DNA of 64,000 nt from Corynebacterium halotolerans YIM 70093 = DSM 44683 (GTDB lineage: Bacteria; Actinomycetota; Actinomycetes; Mycobacteriales; Mycobacteriaceae): positions 1,778,075-1,842,074 of the forward strand of contig NC_020302.1 in the NCBI RefSeq assembly GCF_000341345.1. Reading direction: 5' to 3'. The notes under the pieces were generated by a model. It saw only the letters and a program-made list of their open reading frames with translations. It made no database searches and was not told the origin of the DNA. Both the position numbers and the translations under genes were made by a program. Shown in pieces: positions 46,107 to 56,877 of this stretch. The first letter of the stretch is position 1. Each line of letters starts with the position of its first letter.

Positions 46107-47081
46107 GTGATACTCACCCTCACCCCGAACCCGAGCATGGACACCACGATGCAGTTGCAGGGGCCGCTCAAGCGCGGTGCCGTGCAACGGCCGGACACGG
46201 TCACGCGAGTGGCCGGCGGCAAAGGCGTGAACGTCACACACGCCGTGCACCTCGCCGGCGAGGAGACCCTGGCCGTCTTTCCCGCCCGCGACAACGATCC
46301 CTTCATCGCCCTGGTCATGGAGGCCGGCCTGCCCTACCGGTCTGTTCCCGTCGCGGAGAGCGTGCGGATCAACAACACCCTGGCGGAGCCGGACGGCACG
46401 ACGACGAAGATCAACGGCCCCGGCGCGTTCATCAACCGGGAGACCCGGCTGCGCATCAAGGGGCTCGTCGTCGAGCTGGCCGGCGAGGCCGACTGGATCG
46501 TGATGGCCGGTTCGCTGCCACCGGGCATCCCCGCCACCTGGTACACCACGCTGGTCAACGCCGTGCGCTCGGTGCACCCGGACGTGCCGATCGCCGTGGA
46601 CACCTCCGACGCCGCGATGGTCGAGCTCGGCCGCGGCCTCGAGGACGCCGCCCCCACCCTCATCAAGCCCAACGGCATGGAGCTCGGGCAGCTGGTGGGC
46701 GAGGACGGCGACGCCCTGGAGACCGCCGCCGCGGACGGCGACCTCGCCCCGGTCGTCGCGGCCGCCCGCCGCGTCCTCGACCGTGGTGTGCGCGAGGTGC
46801 TCGTCACCCTCGGTGCCGCCGGCGCCGTACTGGTCACCGCCGAGGGCACCTGGCACGCCTCCCCGCCGCCGACCACCGTCAACTCCACCGTCGGCGCCGG
46901 TGACAGCTCCCTGGCGGGCTACATCATGGCCCGCCGCGCCGGAGCCTCCCCCGCCGACTGTCTCGCCCGCGCCGTCGCCTACGGCTCGGCCGCCACCGCC
47001 CTGCCGGGCACGACGCTGCCCACCCCCGACCTGGTCAACCTGGCCGACACGCACGTGCGTGCCGTGCCCGCATCCCGCTGA
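46107..47081 (+). CDS. fruK: 1-phosphofructokinase (PfkB family)
   Basis: It phosphorylates fructose-1-phosphate made by PtsF to fructose-1,6-bisphosphate. The 324-residue PfkB-type kinase opens ILTLTPNPSMDTTM, has the first signature GGKGVNVTHAVHLAG and the ATP/anion-hole motif STVGAGDSSLAGY with the catalytic Asp. GTG 46107 is chosen because AGGGAG stands nine bases upstream. ptsF follows within 40 bases, so the genes form one operon. Confidence 0.92.
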   Translation: MILTLTPNPSMDTTMQLQGPLKRGAVQRPDTVTRVAGGKGVNVTHAVHLAGEETLAVFPARDNDPFIALVMEAGLPYRSVPVAESVRINNTLAEPDGTTTKINGPGAFINRETRLRIKGLVVELAGEADWIVMAGSLPPGIPATWYTTLVNAVRSVHPDVPIAVDTSDAAMVELGRGLEDAAPTLIKPNGMELGQLVGEDGDALETAAADGDLAPVVAAARRVLDRGVREVLVTLGAAGAVLVTAEGTWHASPPPTTVNSTVGAGDSSLAGYIMARRAGASPADCLARAVAYGSAATALPGTTLPTPDLVNLADTHVRAVPASR

Positions 47082-47120
47082 TCTTCCCCATCCGTCCCTG
47101 CTCCCCTCTGAGGATACGCC

Positions 47121-49229
47121 ATGTCATCTCCCATCATCACCGCCGAGCTGGTCCGGCTCGACGTCGACTCGGGGTCCACCGCTTCTGAGGTGATCACCGC
47201 CCTGGCCGGACTCGTCCACTCCGCCGGCCGCGCCACCGATGCCGCGACACTCGCCGAGGACGCCATCGCCCGCGAATCGAAGTCCGGCACCGGTGTGCCC
47301 GGTCGGGTGGCCATCCCCCACTGCCGCTCCGAGGCCGTCAGCGAACCCACCCTCGCCTTCACCCGCCTGTCGAATCCCGTGGACTTCGGTGGCCCCGACG
47401 GCGCCGCCGACCTCGTCTTCCTCATCGCCGCGCCCGCCGGGGGCGGCAAGGAGCACCTGAAGATCCTCTCGAAGCTCGCCCGCGCCCTGGTACGCGGGGA
47501 CTTCGTCACCCGGCTCCGGGAGGCGGAGGCCGACGAGGAGATCGTCACCGCGGTCACCGAGGTCGTCACCGCCGAAAAGCGCGCGAAGCCCGCGGCCACC
47601 GCAACCGCGGCCCCCGAACCCGCCCCGTCGGAACCGGTGTCCGCGGAGGGTCCCCGGGTCACCCGCATCGTCGCGGTGACCGCCTGCCCCACCGGCATCG
47701 CCCACACCTACATGGCCGCCGACGCGCTCAGCCAGACCGCGGCCGACCGCGACGACCTCGAGTTCACCGTCGAGACCCAGGGCTCGTCGTCGACCAGGCC
47801 CATGGACCCGGCCCTGGTCGAGGCGGCCGACGCCGTCATCTTCGCCACCGACGTCGGGGTGCGTGACCGCGAGCGCTTCGCGGGCAAGCCGGTCATCGAG
47901 TCCGGCGTCAAGCGCGCGATCAACGAACCCGGCGTGATGCTCGACGAGGCCGTCGCGGCCGCCGGTGACCCCTCCGCCCGGCGCGTGTCGGGGGCGTCGG
48001 CAAGCGGCGCGCAGGACGCCGCCGCCGGTGCCGGGGAGAGCGGGGAGCCGGGTTGGGCGCGGCGCATCCAGCAGGCGGTGATGACGGGCGTGTCCTACAT
48101 GATCCCCTTCGTCGCGGCCGGTGGTCTGCTGCTGGCCCTGGGCTTCCTCGTCGGCGGCTACGACATGGCCAACGGCTGGCAGCAGATCGTCCTCGGGCAC
48201 TCGCTGGCCGACCTGCCGGGCAACACCGTCGTCGTCGACGGGGAACCGGTGTCCTTCGGTCGTTCGGGGCTGTCGCTCTACCTCGGCGCGGTGCTCTTCG
48301 CCACCGGGCAGATGGCCATGGGCTTCATCGTCTCCGCACTGTCCGGCTACATCGCCTTCGCCCTGGGCGGGCGCCCGGGCATCGCCCCGGGCTTCGTCGG
48401 TGGCGCAATCTCCGTCCTGGTCGGGGCCGGCTTCATCGGCGGTCTGGTCACCGGCATCCTCGCCGGCCTGATCGCCCGCTGGATCGGCGGCTGGAAGGTG
48501 CCGCGCATCGTGGCCTCGCTGATGCCGGTGGTGATCATCCCGCTGCTGACCTCGCTGGCCGTCGGCCTGGCCATGTTCCTCCTGCTGGGCCGCCCCCTCG
48601 AGCAGGTGATGACGGGCCTGACCGAGTGGCTGGGTTCCCTGTCCGGCTCCTCGGCCGTCCTGCTCGGCGTCATCCTGGGCCTGATGATGTGCTTCGATCT
48701 GGGTGGCCCCGTGAACAAGGCGGCCTACCTGTTCGCCACCGCCGGCCTGTCCACGGGTGATCAGGCCAGCATGGAGATCATGGCCACGGTCATGGCCGCC
48801 GGCATGGTCCCGCCGATCGCCCTGTCCGTGGCGACCCTGGTGCGCAGGAACCTCTTCTCCCCCGCGGAGCAGGAGAACGGCAAGTCCGCCTGGCTGCTGG
48901 GACTGTCCTTCGTCTCCGAGGGCGCGATCCCCTTCGCGGCGGCCGACCCGTTGCGCGTCATCCCGTCCATGATGGCCGGCGGTGCCGCCACCGGTGCGGT
49001 GTCGATGGCGTTCGGCGTCGGTTCCCGCGCCCCGCACGGCGGCGTGTTCGTCCTGTTCGCCATCGACCCCTGGTGGGGCTTCCTGCTGTCCATCCTGGTG
49101 GGCACCGTGGTCTCCGCGGTCGCGGTCCTCGCCCTCAAGCAGTTCTGGCCGAGCCGGGCGGTGAAGGAGGCCAACGCCGCAGCGGCCACCGCCGACGATG
49201 CGGCCGAGCGCTCTCCGGTAGCCGGCTGA
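47121..49229 (+). CDS. ptsF: fructose-specific PTS permease, EIIABC
   Basis: The 702-residue transporter takes up and phosphorylates fructose. Domains in order: EIIA (1-150, phospho-His67 in VAIPHCRS), a Pro/Ala linker, EIIB (about 178-275, phospho-Cys189 in TACPTGIAHTYMAA), and the membrane EIIC (about 320-690) with FDLGGPVNKAAY and EGAIPFAAADPLRV for the sugar. All three units are intact in one chain, as in C. glutamicum. Confidence 0.96.
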   Translation: MSSPIITAELVRLDVDSGSTASEVITALAGLVHSAGRATDAATLAEDAIARESKSGTGVPGRVAIPHCRSEAVSEPTLAFTRLSNPVDFGGPDGAADLVFLIAAPAGGGKEHLKILSKLARALVRGDFVTRLREAEADEEIVTAVTEVVTAEKRAKPAATATAAPEPAPSEPVSAEGPRVTRIVAVTACPTGIAHTYMAADALSQTAADRDDLEFTVETQGSSSTRPMDPALVEAADAVIFATDVGVRDRERFAGKPVIESGVKRAINEPGVMLDEAVAAAGDPSARRVSGASASGAQDAAAGAGESGEPGWARRIQQAVMTGVSYMIPFVAAGGLLLALGFLVGGYDMANGWQQIVLGHSLADLPGNTVVVDGEPVSFGRSGLSLYLGAVLFATGQMAMGFIVSALSGYIAFALGGRPGIAPGFVGGAISVLVGAGFIGGLVTGILAGLIARWIGGWKVPRIVASLMPVVIIPLLTSLAVGLAMFLLLGRPLEQVMTGLTEWLGSLSGSSAVLLGVILGLMMCFDLGGPVNKAAYLFATAGLSTGDQASMEIMATVMAAGMVPPIALSVATLVRRNLFSPAEQENGKSAWLLGLSFVSEGAIPFAAADPLRVIPSMMAGGAATGAVSMAFGVGSRAPHGGVFVLFAIDPWWGFLLSILVGTVVSAVAVLALKQFWPSRAVKEANAAAATADDAAERSPVAG

Positions 49230-49292
49230 ACCCCACCCGTCCGCAGTGGGCGGGGACCCACCCCGGCCGTGGCGGGCGGAGTATGAACTCCC

Positions 49293-49298
49293 TAGACT
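49293..49298 (+). promoter_or_regulatory. possible separate ptsH promoter
   Basis: TAGACT in the 161-base gap between ptsF and ptsH is a good -10 hexamer, giving a leader of about 85 bases. No convincing -35 is seen. An internal promoter would let HPr be made without fructose induction. Confidence 0.4.
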
Positions 49299-49390
49299 CA
49301 GGAACGGACACCGGTGAGCCCGCCCCTCTAGTGGCGGCGCCGGATCAACCAACCACCGCGGGCCGCGTGCCCCGGACGAAAGGACACTCC

Positions 49391-49660
49391 ATGGCATCGA
49401 AGACCGTGACCGTCGGATCCGCCGTCGGTCTGCACGCCCGGCCGGCCTCCATCATCGCCGACGCCGCCGGCGAGTACGACGACGACATCTTCCTCACCCT
49501 CGTGGGTGACGAGGATCCGGAGGAGACCGACGCGGCCTCCTCCCTGATGATCATGGCCCTGGGCGCGGAGCAGGGCGACCAGGTCACCGTCACCTCGGAC
49601 AACGCCGAGGCCGTGGAGAAGATCGCCGGTCTGATCGAGCAGGACCTCGACGCCGGATAG
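49391..49660 (+). CDS. ptsH: phosphocarrier protein HPr
   Basis: This small carrier passes phosphate from PtsI to every EIIA. The 89-residue protein has phospho-His15 in GLHARPAS. The loop that holds regulatory Ser46 in firmicutes reads TDAASSLMIMALGA here, and actinobacteria generally lack HPr kinase. GAAAGGAC precedes ATG 49391. Confidence 0.96.
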   Translation: MASKTVTVGSAVGLHARPASIIADAAGEYDDDIFLTLVGDEDPEETDAASSLMIMALGAEQGDQVTVTSDNAEAVEKIAGLIEQDLDAG

Positions 49661-49683
49661 GTGCTCCTCTCTGCCACTCCCTG

Positions 49684-49727
49684 CGGCTCCCCGTCCCGGT
49701 TCCCGGCACGGGGAGCCGTCGTCATTT
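49684..49727 (+). terminator. terminator of the fruK-ptsF-ptsH operon
   Basis: A perfect 11-bp stem (CGGCTCCCCGT at 49684-49694 with 49708-49718) is followed by TCGTCATTT. It lies 24 bases after ptsH. Confidence 0.78.
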
Positions 49728-49813
49728 CCCGGTTCGCCCGTTTTCGCGCCGCCACCGCCGTAGGATCGCCGGCACACGACCGTGACCTCCCATAAGAGAC
49801 GAGGAATCCGAGC

Positions 49814-50638
49814 ATGACGTCACCTGGGCACCAGTTCCCCGGCCCCGTGGTCTACGGGCGCATCGACGAGTCCTTCCACCAGGTCGCCGCGGCTGTCGTC
49901 GAGGAGGTGCTGCGGCGGCTGGGGCACGAGGTCGACGTCGTCGAGGGACCGCACCCGCGGATGTACCCGCAGCTGGCCGCGAGGAGGCAGCACCTGTTCG
50001 CCGACGCGTGGCTGCCCGGTGGCCACGAGGTGTACTGGGAGCAGGTCAAGGACTCGGTGGTGGAGGTCGCCTCGCTCTACGACGGGGCGGCCTTCTACTG
50101 GGCCGTGCCCGCCTACATCCCCGCCGAACTGGTCTCCTCGCTGTCGGATCTCGCCCGCCCCGAGGTCAGGGAGAGGATGACCACGCTGACGGTCCAGGGC
50201 ACCACCGCCGCGGCGGGGCTGACCATGCGCGGGGACGCGCTGTTGGAGACCTACGGACTCGCTGCGCTCGGCTGGCGCCAGGAGATCGGCGACCTCCACG
50301 CCATCATCGACACCGTGAACCGGCGGATGGACAACGGCGACTGGTTCGTCACCCCGCTGTGGCAGCCGCAGTACCTCAACGAGGTCCACGACCTGCGCCC
50401 ACTGGCGGACCCGGAGGGCGCGTTCCCCGCCCCGGATCGCGCCTCGCTGCTCGCGCACCGCGGCAGCTGGGAAACGCTCCCCGCCCGGACCCGCGGGGTC
50501 CTGTCGCGCATCACCTACCCCATCGGGGCGGTCAACGAGATGGACCTGGCCGTCAACCTCCACAGCCGGGATCCGCTGACGGCCGCGCGGGAGTGGATGG
50601 ACCGCCACCCGGAGACAGTCGACGCCTGGTTCGCCTGA
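49814..50638 (+). CDS. glycine-betaine-binding (OpuAC-like) protein without signal peptide
   Basis: The 274-residue protein has the type II periplasmic-binding fold of OpuAC/ProX: VVYGRIDESFHQVAAAVVEEV, the ligand-box segment FADAWLPGGHEVYWEQ, and WFVTPLWQPQYLNE. Aromatic residues in these places normally cage the trimethylammonium group of glycine betaine. No signal peptide, lipobox or transporter gene accompanies it, so it is likely cytoplasmic, perhaps sensing a quaternary amine. ATG 49814 is preceded by GAGG. It stands alone between ptsH and the uracil permease. Confidence 0.72.
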   Translation: MTSPGHQFPGPVVYGRIDESFHQVAAAVVEEVLRRLGHEVDVVEGPHPRMYPQLAARRQHLFADAWLPGGHEVYWEQVKDSVVEVASLYDGAAFYWAVPAYIPAELVSSLSDLARPEVRERMTTLTVQGTTAAAGLTMRGDALLETYGLAALGWRQEIGDLHAIIDTVNRRMDNGDWFVTPLWQPQYLNEVHDLRPLADPEGAFPAPDRASLLAHRGSWETLPARTRGVLSRITYPIGAVNEMDLAVNLHSRDPLTAAREWMDRHPETVDAWFA

Positions 50639-50657
50639 GAACCCGGGGTTCGGGACG

Positions 50658-51959
50658 TCAGCCGCGGTCGCCGGCCTGGAAGCGCGCGCCCCGGCCCTCC
50701 CCGACGTGGACGTAGAGCCACCTGAGCACCGGGTAGACGACGATGATGCCGGCCGAGCCCCAGGCGATGCCCTCGAGGGTCACGCCGAAGACGGTCAGGG
50801 TCAGGTTGCCGATGCCCGCGATCAGGGCCACGGCGGCGGTGGTCAGGTTGACCGGGTTGTTGAAGTCGACGTCGTTGTCCTGCCAGATACGGATGCCGAG
50901 CATGCCGATCAACCCGTAGAGCACGAGGGTGGCCCCGCCCAGCACCCCGGTGGGGATGGTGAAGATCAGGGCGCCGAACTTCGGGATGAACGCCAGCACG
51001 ACGGCGGTCAGCGCGGCAACCCAGTACGCGGCCGTCGAGTAGACGCGGGTGGCGGCCATGACGCCGATATTCTCGGCGTAGGTGGTGGTGCCGGAACCAC
51101 CGAACCCGCCGGCCAGGGAGGTGGCCAGGCCATCGGCGATCAGCGCGTTGCCCGCGAGGTCGTCCAGGTTCTTTCCGGTCATCGCGCTGACGGCCTTGAC
51201 GTGGCCGACGTTCTCCGCGATCAGCACGATCAGCACGGGCAGCGTGACCAGGATGGCCGAGAGCTGGAACTCCGGGGCGTGGAACTGCGGCAGACCGAAC
51301 CAGGCGGCCTCGGACACCGCCTCCGCGGAACCATCGGCGAGGTTGCCGGTCAGGGCGGCGAAGATCCAGCCGACGACCACGCCGAGGAGGATGCCCAGGC
51401 GCGCGACCATGCCCCGCCCGGCCACGGTGGCGACGAGGATGACCAGCAGCGTGACGGCGGCGACCAGCGGCTGGGAGGCGAAGTTCGCGGCGGCCGTCGG
51501 TGCGAGGTTCAGGCCGATCAGCGCGACGATCGCGCCGGTGACGGCCGGGGGCATGACCGCGTCGATCACCCGACGCCCGGCGGCCTTGACGATGAACCCC
51601 ACGACCACCAGTGCCAGTCCCGTGGCCAGCACGCCGCCGATCTGGGCGCCGATACCGTGGACCTGACTGGCCGACAGCGGGGCGATGAAGGCGAAGGAGC
51701 TGCCCAGGTAGGAGGGCAACCGGTTACGGGTGAGCAGCAGGAACAGCATCGTGCCCACGCCCGAGAACAGCAGCGTGGTGTTGACCGGGAACCCGGTCAG
51801 GGTGGGTACGAGCAGCGTGGCGCCGAACATGGCGACCACGTGCTGCATGCCGATGCCGATGGTGCGCGGCCAGCTCAGCCGTTCGTCGGGGGCGACGACC
51901 GCGCCGGGGAGGATCTTCTTGCCGTCGCCGTGGACGGTCCAGCCGAGGGATGTCTTCAC
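50658..51959 (-). CDS. uraA: uracil permease, NCS2 family
   Basis: The 433-residue, about 14-span nucleobase:cation symporter has the NCS2 pattern: GMQHVVAMFGATLLVPTLTG at the first span, and the key segment LIAENVGHVKAVSAMTGKNL, which includes the substrate-binding glutamate. Uracil is the most likely substrate; xanthine is less likely. GTG 51959 sits 8 bases after GATAAT on the reverse strand (51968-51973), so it looks leaderless. It lies downstream of hflX on the same strand. Confidence 0.87.
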   Translation of the reverse strand: MKTSLGWTVHGDGKKILPGAVVAPDERLSWPRTIGIGMQHVVAMFGATLLVPTLTGFPVNTTLLFSGVGTMLFLLLTRNRLPSYLGSSFAFIAPLSASQVHGIGAQIGGVLATGLALVVVGFIVKAAGRRVIDAVMPPAVTGAIVALIGLNLAPTAAANFASQPLVAAVTLLVILVATVAGRGMVARLGILLGVVVGWIFAALTGNLADGSAEAVSEAAWFGLPQFHAPEFQLSAILVTLPVLIVLIAENVGHVKAVSAMTGKNLDDLAGNALIADGLATSLAGGFGGSGTTTYAENIGVMAATRVYSTAAYWVAALTAVVLAFIPKFGALIFTIPTGVLGGATLVLYGLIGMLGIRIWQDNDVDFNNPVNLTTAAVALIAGIGNLTLTVFGVTLEGIAWGSAGIIVVYPVLRWLYVHVGEGRGARFQAGDRG

Positions 51960-52026
51960 GAATCCCGATTATCCCGCCTGCGGGCCCGATCGGACAATCG
52001 GGCGGGCACGTCCCCTGGTTCGTCCC

Positions 52027-53580
<1,554 letters not shown>

Positions 53581-53748
53581 TGGCCTTTATTCTTCCACGT
53601 CGTGGACGGAAAACCCAGGGCCTGCGGGCTCGCCCACAGCGAACACCGGTCACGGGTCGATCACGGGCCGGTCACGGCCCGGAAACAGGGGCGGAGGTTC
53701 GCCACCGGCGAGTTCACCGGAGGGGGCACAAGGGTTAGACTGGCGCGC

Positions 53749-54492
53749 ATGAGCACCGACCTGAAGAGCATTGGCCTGGGATTCGACCGCTGGCAGGACG
53801 CCGTCGAGGCGGCGATCGCCACCAACCAACTGGTGGTCACCGGCGAGGTCCGCGGTGGTCAGCTGATCCAGTTCACGGACGTCTCCGGCGCGCAGATCAA
53901 CATCCTCGCCGTGGAGCCGTTCGCCACCTACGCCGGTTTCGAGTCCCTCACGCAGACCTTCGCGAACGTGAGCATGGTCAGTGACGTGCTCGCCTACTGC
54001 GAGATCCTCGATCCCTTCGGCAAGGTGCAGTCCTCCGTGACCTGCAACCTGTCCCAGGGCCCCCTGCTGGTCGACGAGCCGACCCAGGAGTGGCAGCAGC
54101 TCGGCGTGACCGCCCTGGGCCTGGAGGTGTCCCGCTACGCGGACGCCGAGGCCTACGAGTCCGCCACCGGTGAGATCCTCGGCGTGCTGATCTCCGAGGG
54201 CGCGCAGGTCGTCGCCGCCGGATCCGGCGCCGCCGCCCCGGACGCCTCCGCGACCTTCTCGGCCCGCGTGCTCGACGCGGAGTACCGCCACAACCAGCTG
54301 ACCGGCCAGCGTTTCATCCACGCCACCGTCGACGGCGCCTTCCCCTTCGACGTCTGCCTGCCCGATTCCCCGGAGCTCCCGGCCCGCGACAGCGTCATCG
54401 CCGGCACCGCGGTGCTCACCGCCTCCGTGCTCTCCCCCATCGGCGGGGGATGCGGCTGCGGCAGCGGAGGCTGCGGCTGCGGCGGGCACTAG
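53749..54492 (+). CDS. unknown protein with a Cys/Gly-rich C-terminal tail
   Basis: I do not recognise the family of this 247-residue protein. It is soluble, acidic and mostly predicted beta/alpha. There is no signal peptide or membrane span. It ends in GGGCGCGSGGCGCGGH, four cysteines as two CGC pairs plus a final His, which suggests metal binding or a redox site; Cys85 and Cys98 lie further inside. ATG 53749 follows TAGACT (53736-53741) by 7 bases, so it appears leaderless. The 182-residue membrane protein follows within 28 bases and may be co-transcribed. Confidence 0.75.
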   Translation: MSTDLKSIGLGFDRWQDAVEAAIATNQLVVTGEVRGGQLIQFTDVSGAQINILAVEPFATYAGFESLTQTFANVSMVSDVLAYCEILDPFGKVQSSVTCNLSQGPLLVDEPTQEWQQLGVTALGLEVSRYADAEAYESATGEILGVLISEGAQVVAAGSGAAAPDASATFSARVLDAEYRHNQLTGQRFIHATVDGAFPFDVCLPDSPELPARDSVIAGTAVLTASVLSPIGGGCGCGSGGCGCGGH

Positions 54493-54519
54493 GCCGCTGA
54501 CCGGGAGGTCACCCGACAC

Positions 54520-55068
54520 ATGCCGGAGAAGTCTATTTCCACCCCGGGAGGCGGACGCGGAGGCCGACGGGGCCGCCACCCCTGGGTGCTGGCCGCCACC
54601 CTCGCCGCCTGCGTGGTGGTGCTGGCCATGTTCAGGCTGCAGGGACTGATCCTGCTCGTGCCCATTCTGCTGGTCGCCCTCATGGTCCTGCACTACCGCC
54701 CCGACGCCACCGAGGTCACCGCTCTGCGGTCCTCGATTGCGCTGTCGGCCGAGGATCTGCGGGACGTCCTCGACGAATTCGACCGCTTCGCCGCCGACGC
54801 GGACGCCGATGCGCTGGCCGACCGGACCCTGCACCGCCCGGCGCTGCTCGACCAGGACTGCCCTGATCCCGAGATCGAGGAGTTCCACTACCAACAGGCC
54901 ACCGCGCGCCGCTTCCTCAACCGGCTGGAGGCGCGCCTGGCCAACCCCGCCCTGGAGATCGGCCAGCTCGAGACGCTGCTGTCGGTGACGGACCAGCGTG
55001 TCCTCGAGCTGAAGGAGTCGTGGCTGGCCGCCCGCCAGGCCGCCAAGCGGCTCGGCCCGAACTACTGA
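54520..55068 (+). CDS. small membrane protein with coiled C-terminal domain
   Basis: The 182-residue protein has a Gly/Arg-rich front, a hairpin of two hydrophobic segments at about residues 22-60, and a helical, charged C-terminal domain (LSAEDLRDVLDEFDRF, LNRLEARLANPALEIGQLET). The function is unknown. GGGAGGT precedes the ATG. It converges on dapF with ten bases between them and no terminator. Confidence 0.72.
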   Translation: MPEKSISTPGGGRGGRRGRHPWVLAATLAACVVVLAMFRLQGLILLVPILLVALMVLHYRPDATEVTALRSSIALSAEDLRDVLDEFDRFAADADADALADRTLHRPALLDQDCPDPEIEEFHYQQATARRFLNRLEARLANPALEIGQLETLLSVTDQRVLELKESWLAARQAAKRLGPNY

Positions 55069-55078
55069 GCCCGCGCCA

Positions 55079-55975
55079 CTACCTCCCTGTCACGGCGCCC
55101 CGGTGCACATGCCCGGTGGCCACGATGCGTGACGGGCCGGTCAGCGTGGAGGTCTCCCCGGCGATCTCGACGACGACCTGACCGCCGGGCACCTCGACGG
55201 TGACGGTGCCGTCCACCCGTCCCGCGTCGGCCAGCGCCGCCCGAGCCGCGGCGACGGTGCCGGTGCCACAGGACAGTGTCTCCCCCACCCCGCGCTCGAA
55301 CACGCGCATGCCCACGCTGCCGTCGGCGAGTTCGGTGAGCACCTCGACGTTGACCCCCCGGGGGAAGAACTCCGTGTCATAGACCGGCTGCTCGAGTCTC
55401 AGCGCCGCCAGGCCGTCGCGGGTCAGGCCGGGCACGACCGCAGCCAGGTGCGGGTTGCCCAGGTCCACGCCGAGCCCGGCGAAGTCGAGCCCGCCCATGC
55501 GCGCGGTGGACACGCCGGTGACCTCGGCCGGGCCCATGTCCACGGAGACCCGGGCGAGGTGGTCGTCGCAGGAGTGGACGGTCACCGGCCGGGCCCCGGC
55601 GCGGGTGCCGACGGTGAACCGGTCGACCGCCACGAGTCCGCGGGAGCGGATCCAGTGGGCGAAGACGCGGACGCCGTTGCCGCACATCTCGGCGATGGAG
55701 CCGTCGGCATTGCGGTAGTCCATGAACCAGTCGTCGCGGGCGATGCCCTCGGCCAGTGCCCCGAGCCCGCCGGCGTCGAGCAGGGCACCGGCGCGCGCCA
55801 CGCGCAGCACGCCGTCGGCGCCGAGGCCGGTGCGGCGGTCACACAGGGCCGCGACGAGCCCGGGGTCCAGGTCGAGCGTGGCGTCCTCGTCGGGGAGGAC
55901 GAGGAAGTCGTTGCCGGTGCCGTGGCCCTTGGCGAAGAAGATCAGGTCCTGTGGGTGCTGTTCGGTGACGTTCAC
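55079..55975 (-). CDS. dapF: diaminopimelate epimerase
   Basis: It converts LL- to meso-diaminopimelate for peptidoglycan and lysine. The 298-residue protein carries the two catalytic cysteines in [10 protein letters not shown] (Cys98) and [14 protein letters not shown] 55975 overlaps the miaA stop by four bases (GTGA). A TAGAAT hexamer inside the end of miaA (55983-55988) lies 7 bases upstream, so a leaderless dapF transcript is possible besides read-through from miaA. Confidence 0.95.
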   Translation of the reverse strand: MNVTEQHPQDLIFFAKGHGTGNDFLVLPDEDATLDLDPGLVAALCDRRTGLGADGVLRVARAGALLDAGGLGALAEGIARDDWFMDYRNADGSIAEMCGNGVRVFAHWIRSRGLVAVDRFTVGTRAGARPVTVHSCDDHLARVSVDMGPAEVTGVSTARMGGLDFAGLGVDLGNPHLAAVVPGLTRDGLAALRLEQPVYDTEFFPRGVNVEVLTELADGSVGMRVFERGVGETLSCGTGTVAAARAALADAGRVDGTVTVEVPGGQVVVEIAGETSTLTGPSRIVATGHVHRGAVTGR

Positions 55976-56877
55976 CCGAGTAATTCTAGCGCCCGGGCGC
56001 GGGTGTCGGCGGTGGCGTCCAACCACGTGATGCGCGGGTCCCGGTTGAACCAGGAGCGTTGGCGGCGCACGTAGCGTCGCGTGCCGGTGATGGTGCGCTC
56101 CACGGCCTCGTCCCAGGTCAGTTCCCCGGTCATGGCGGCGAGCACCTGGGCGTAGCCGATGGCCCGTCCGGCCGTGGAGTCGGCGACCAGGCCGCGGGCG
56201 ACCAGGGCCTCGACCTCCCCGACCAGACCCCGGTCGAACATCTGCCGGGTGCGCAGCTCAATGCGCGGGTTGAGCCAGTCCGGGGCGGTGCGCAGGCCGA
56301 GGATGCGGGTGCCCCAGCGGGGCGGGGCGTTCTTCGGCGGCTGGCTGGCCCGGAAAGGTTCGCCGGTGAGCTCGATGACCTCCAGGGCACGCACGGTCCG
56401 GCGCGGGTCCTTGTCCTCGATGACGCGGGCGGCCTCGGGGTCGACCTCGGCCAGCTCGTCGTGCAGGGCGTCGACGCCGATATCGGCCAGCCGAGCCTCG
56501 TACCGCGCGCGCACCTGCGGATCGGTGGGCGGGAAGCGCCAGTCGTCGACGAGCGACTGCACGTAGAGCATCGACCCGCCGACCAGGATGGGCACCTTCC
56601 CGCGGGCGAGGATGTCCTCCACGTCGGCCACGGCGTCGGCCTGGTAGCGGGCGACGGAGGCGGTCTCGGTGACGTCGAGGACGTCGAGCTGGTGGTGCGG
56701 GATGCCTTCGCGCTCGTCGACGCTGAGCTTGGCGGTGCCGATGTCCATGCCGCGGTAGAGCTGCATGGAGTCGACGTTGACCACCTCCCCGTCGAGTTCG
56801 TGCGCGAGCGCCAGCCCGAGCGCCGACTTGCCGGAGGCGGTGGGTCCGACCACCGCGATCGGGGTAATCGCGTTCAT
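55972..56877 (-). CDS. miaA: tRNA dimethylallyltransferase MiaA
   Basis: It adds the dimethylallyl group to A37 of tRNAs that read codons starting with U; MiaB later thiomethylates it. The 301-residue protein has the Walker A GPTASGKS (11-18), [18 protein letters not shown], and [13 protein letters not shown] for tRNA. It sits between the LigB-like gene and dapF, the usual actinobacterial order, and both partners of the modification (miaA, miaB) lie within 7 kb. Confidence 0.96.
   Translation of the reverse strand: MNAITPIAVVGPTASGKSALGLALAHELDGEVVNVDSMQLYRGMDIGTAKLSVDEREGIPHHQLDVLDVTETASVARYQADAVADVEDILARGKVPILVGGSMLYVQSLVDDWRFPPTDPQVRARYEARLADIGVDALHDELAEVDPEAARVIEDKDPRRTVRALEVIELTGEPFRASQPPKNAPPRWGTRILGLRTAPDWLNPRIELRTRQMFDRGLVGEVEALVARGLVADSTAGRAIGYAQVLAAMTGELTWDEAVERTITGTRRYVRRQRSWFNRDPRITWLDATADTRARALELLG

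Noticed and set aside
47124..49397. Long open frame opposite ptsF
   Set aside because: PtsF has all three phosphotransfer motifs intact. The opposite frame is rich in Gly, Gln, His and Arg with no family signature.
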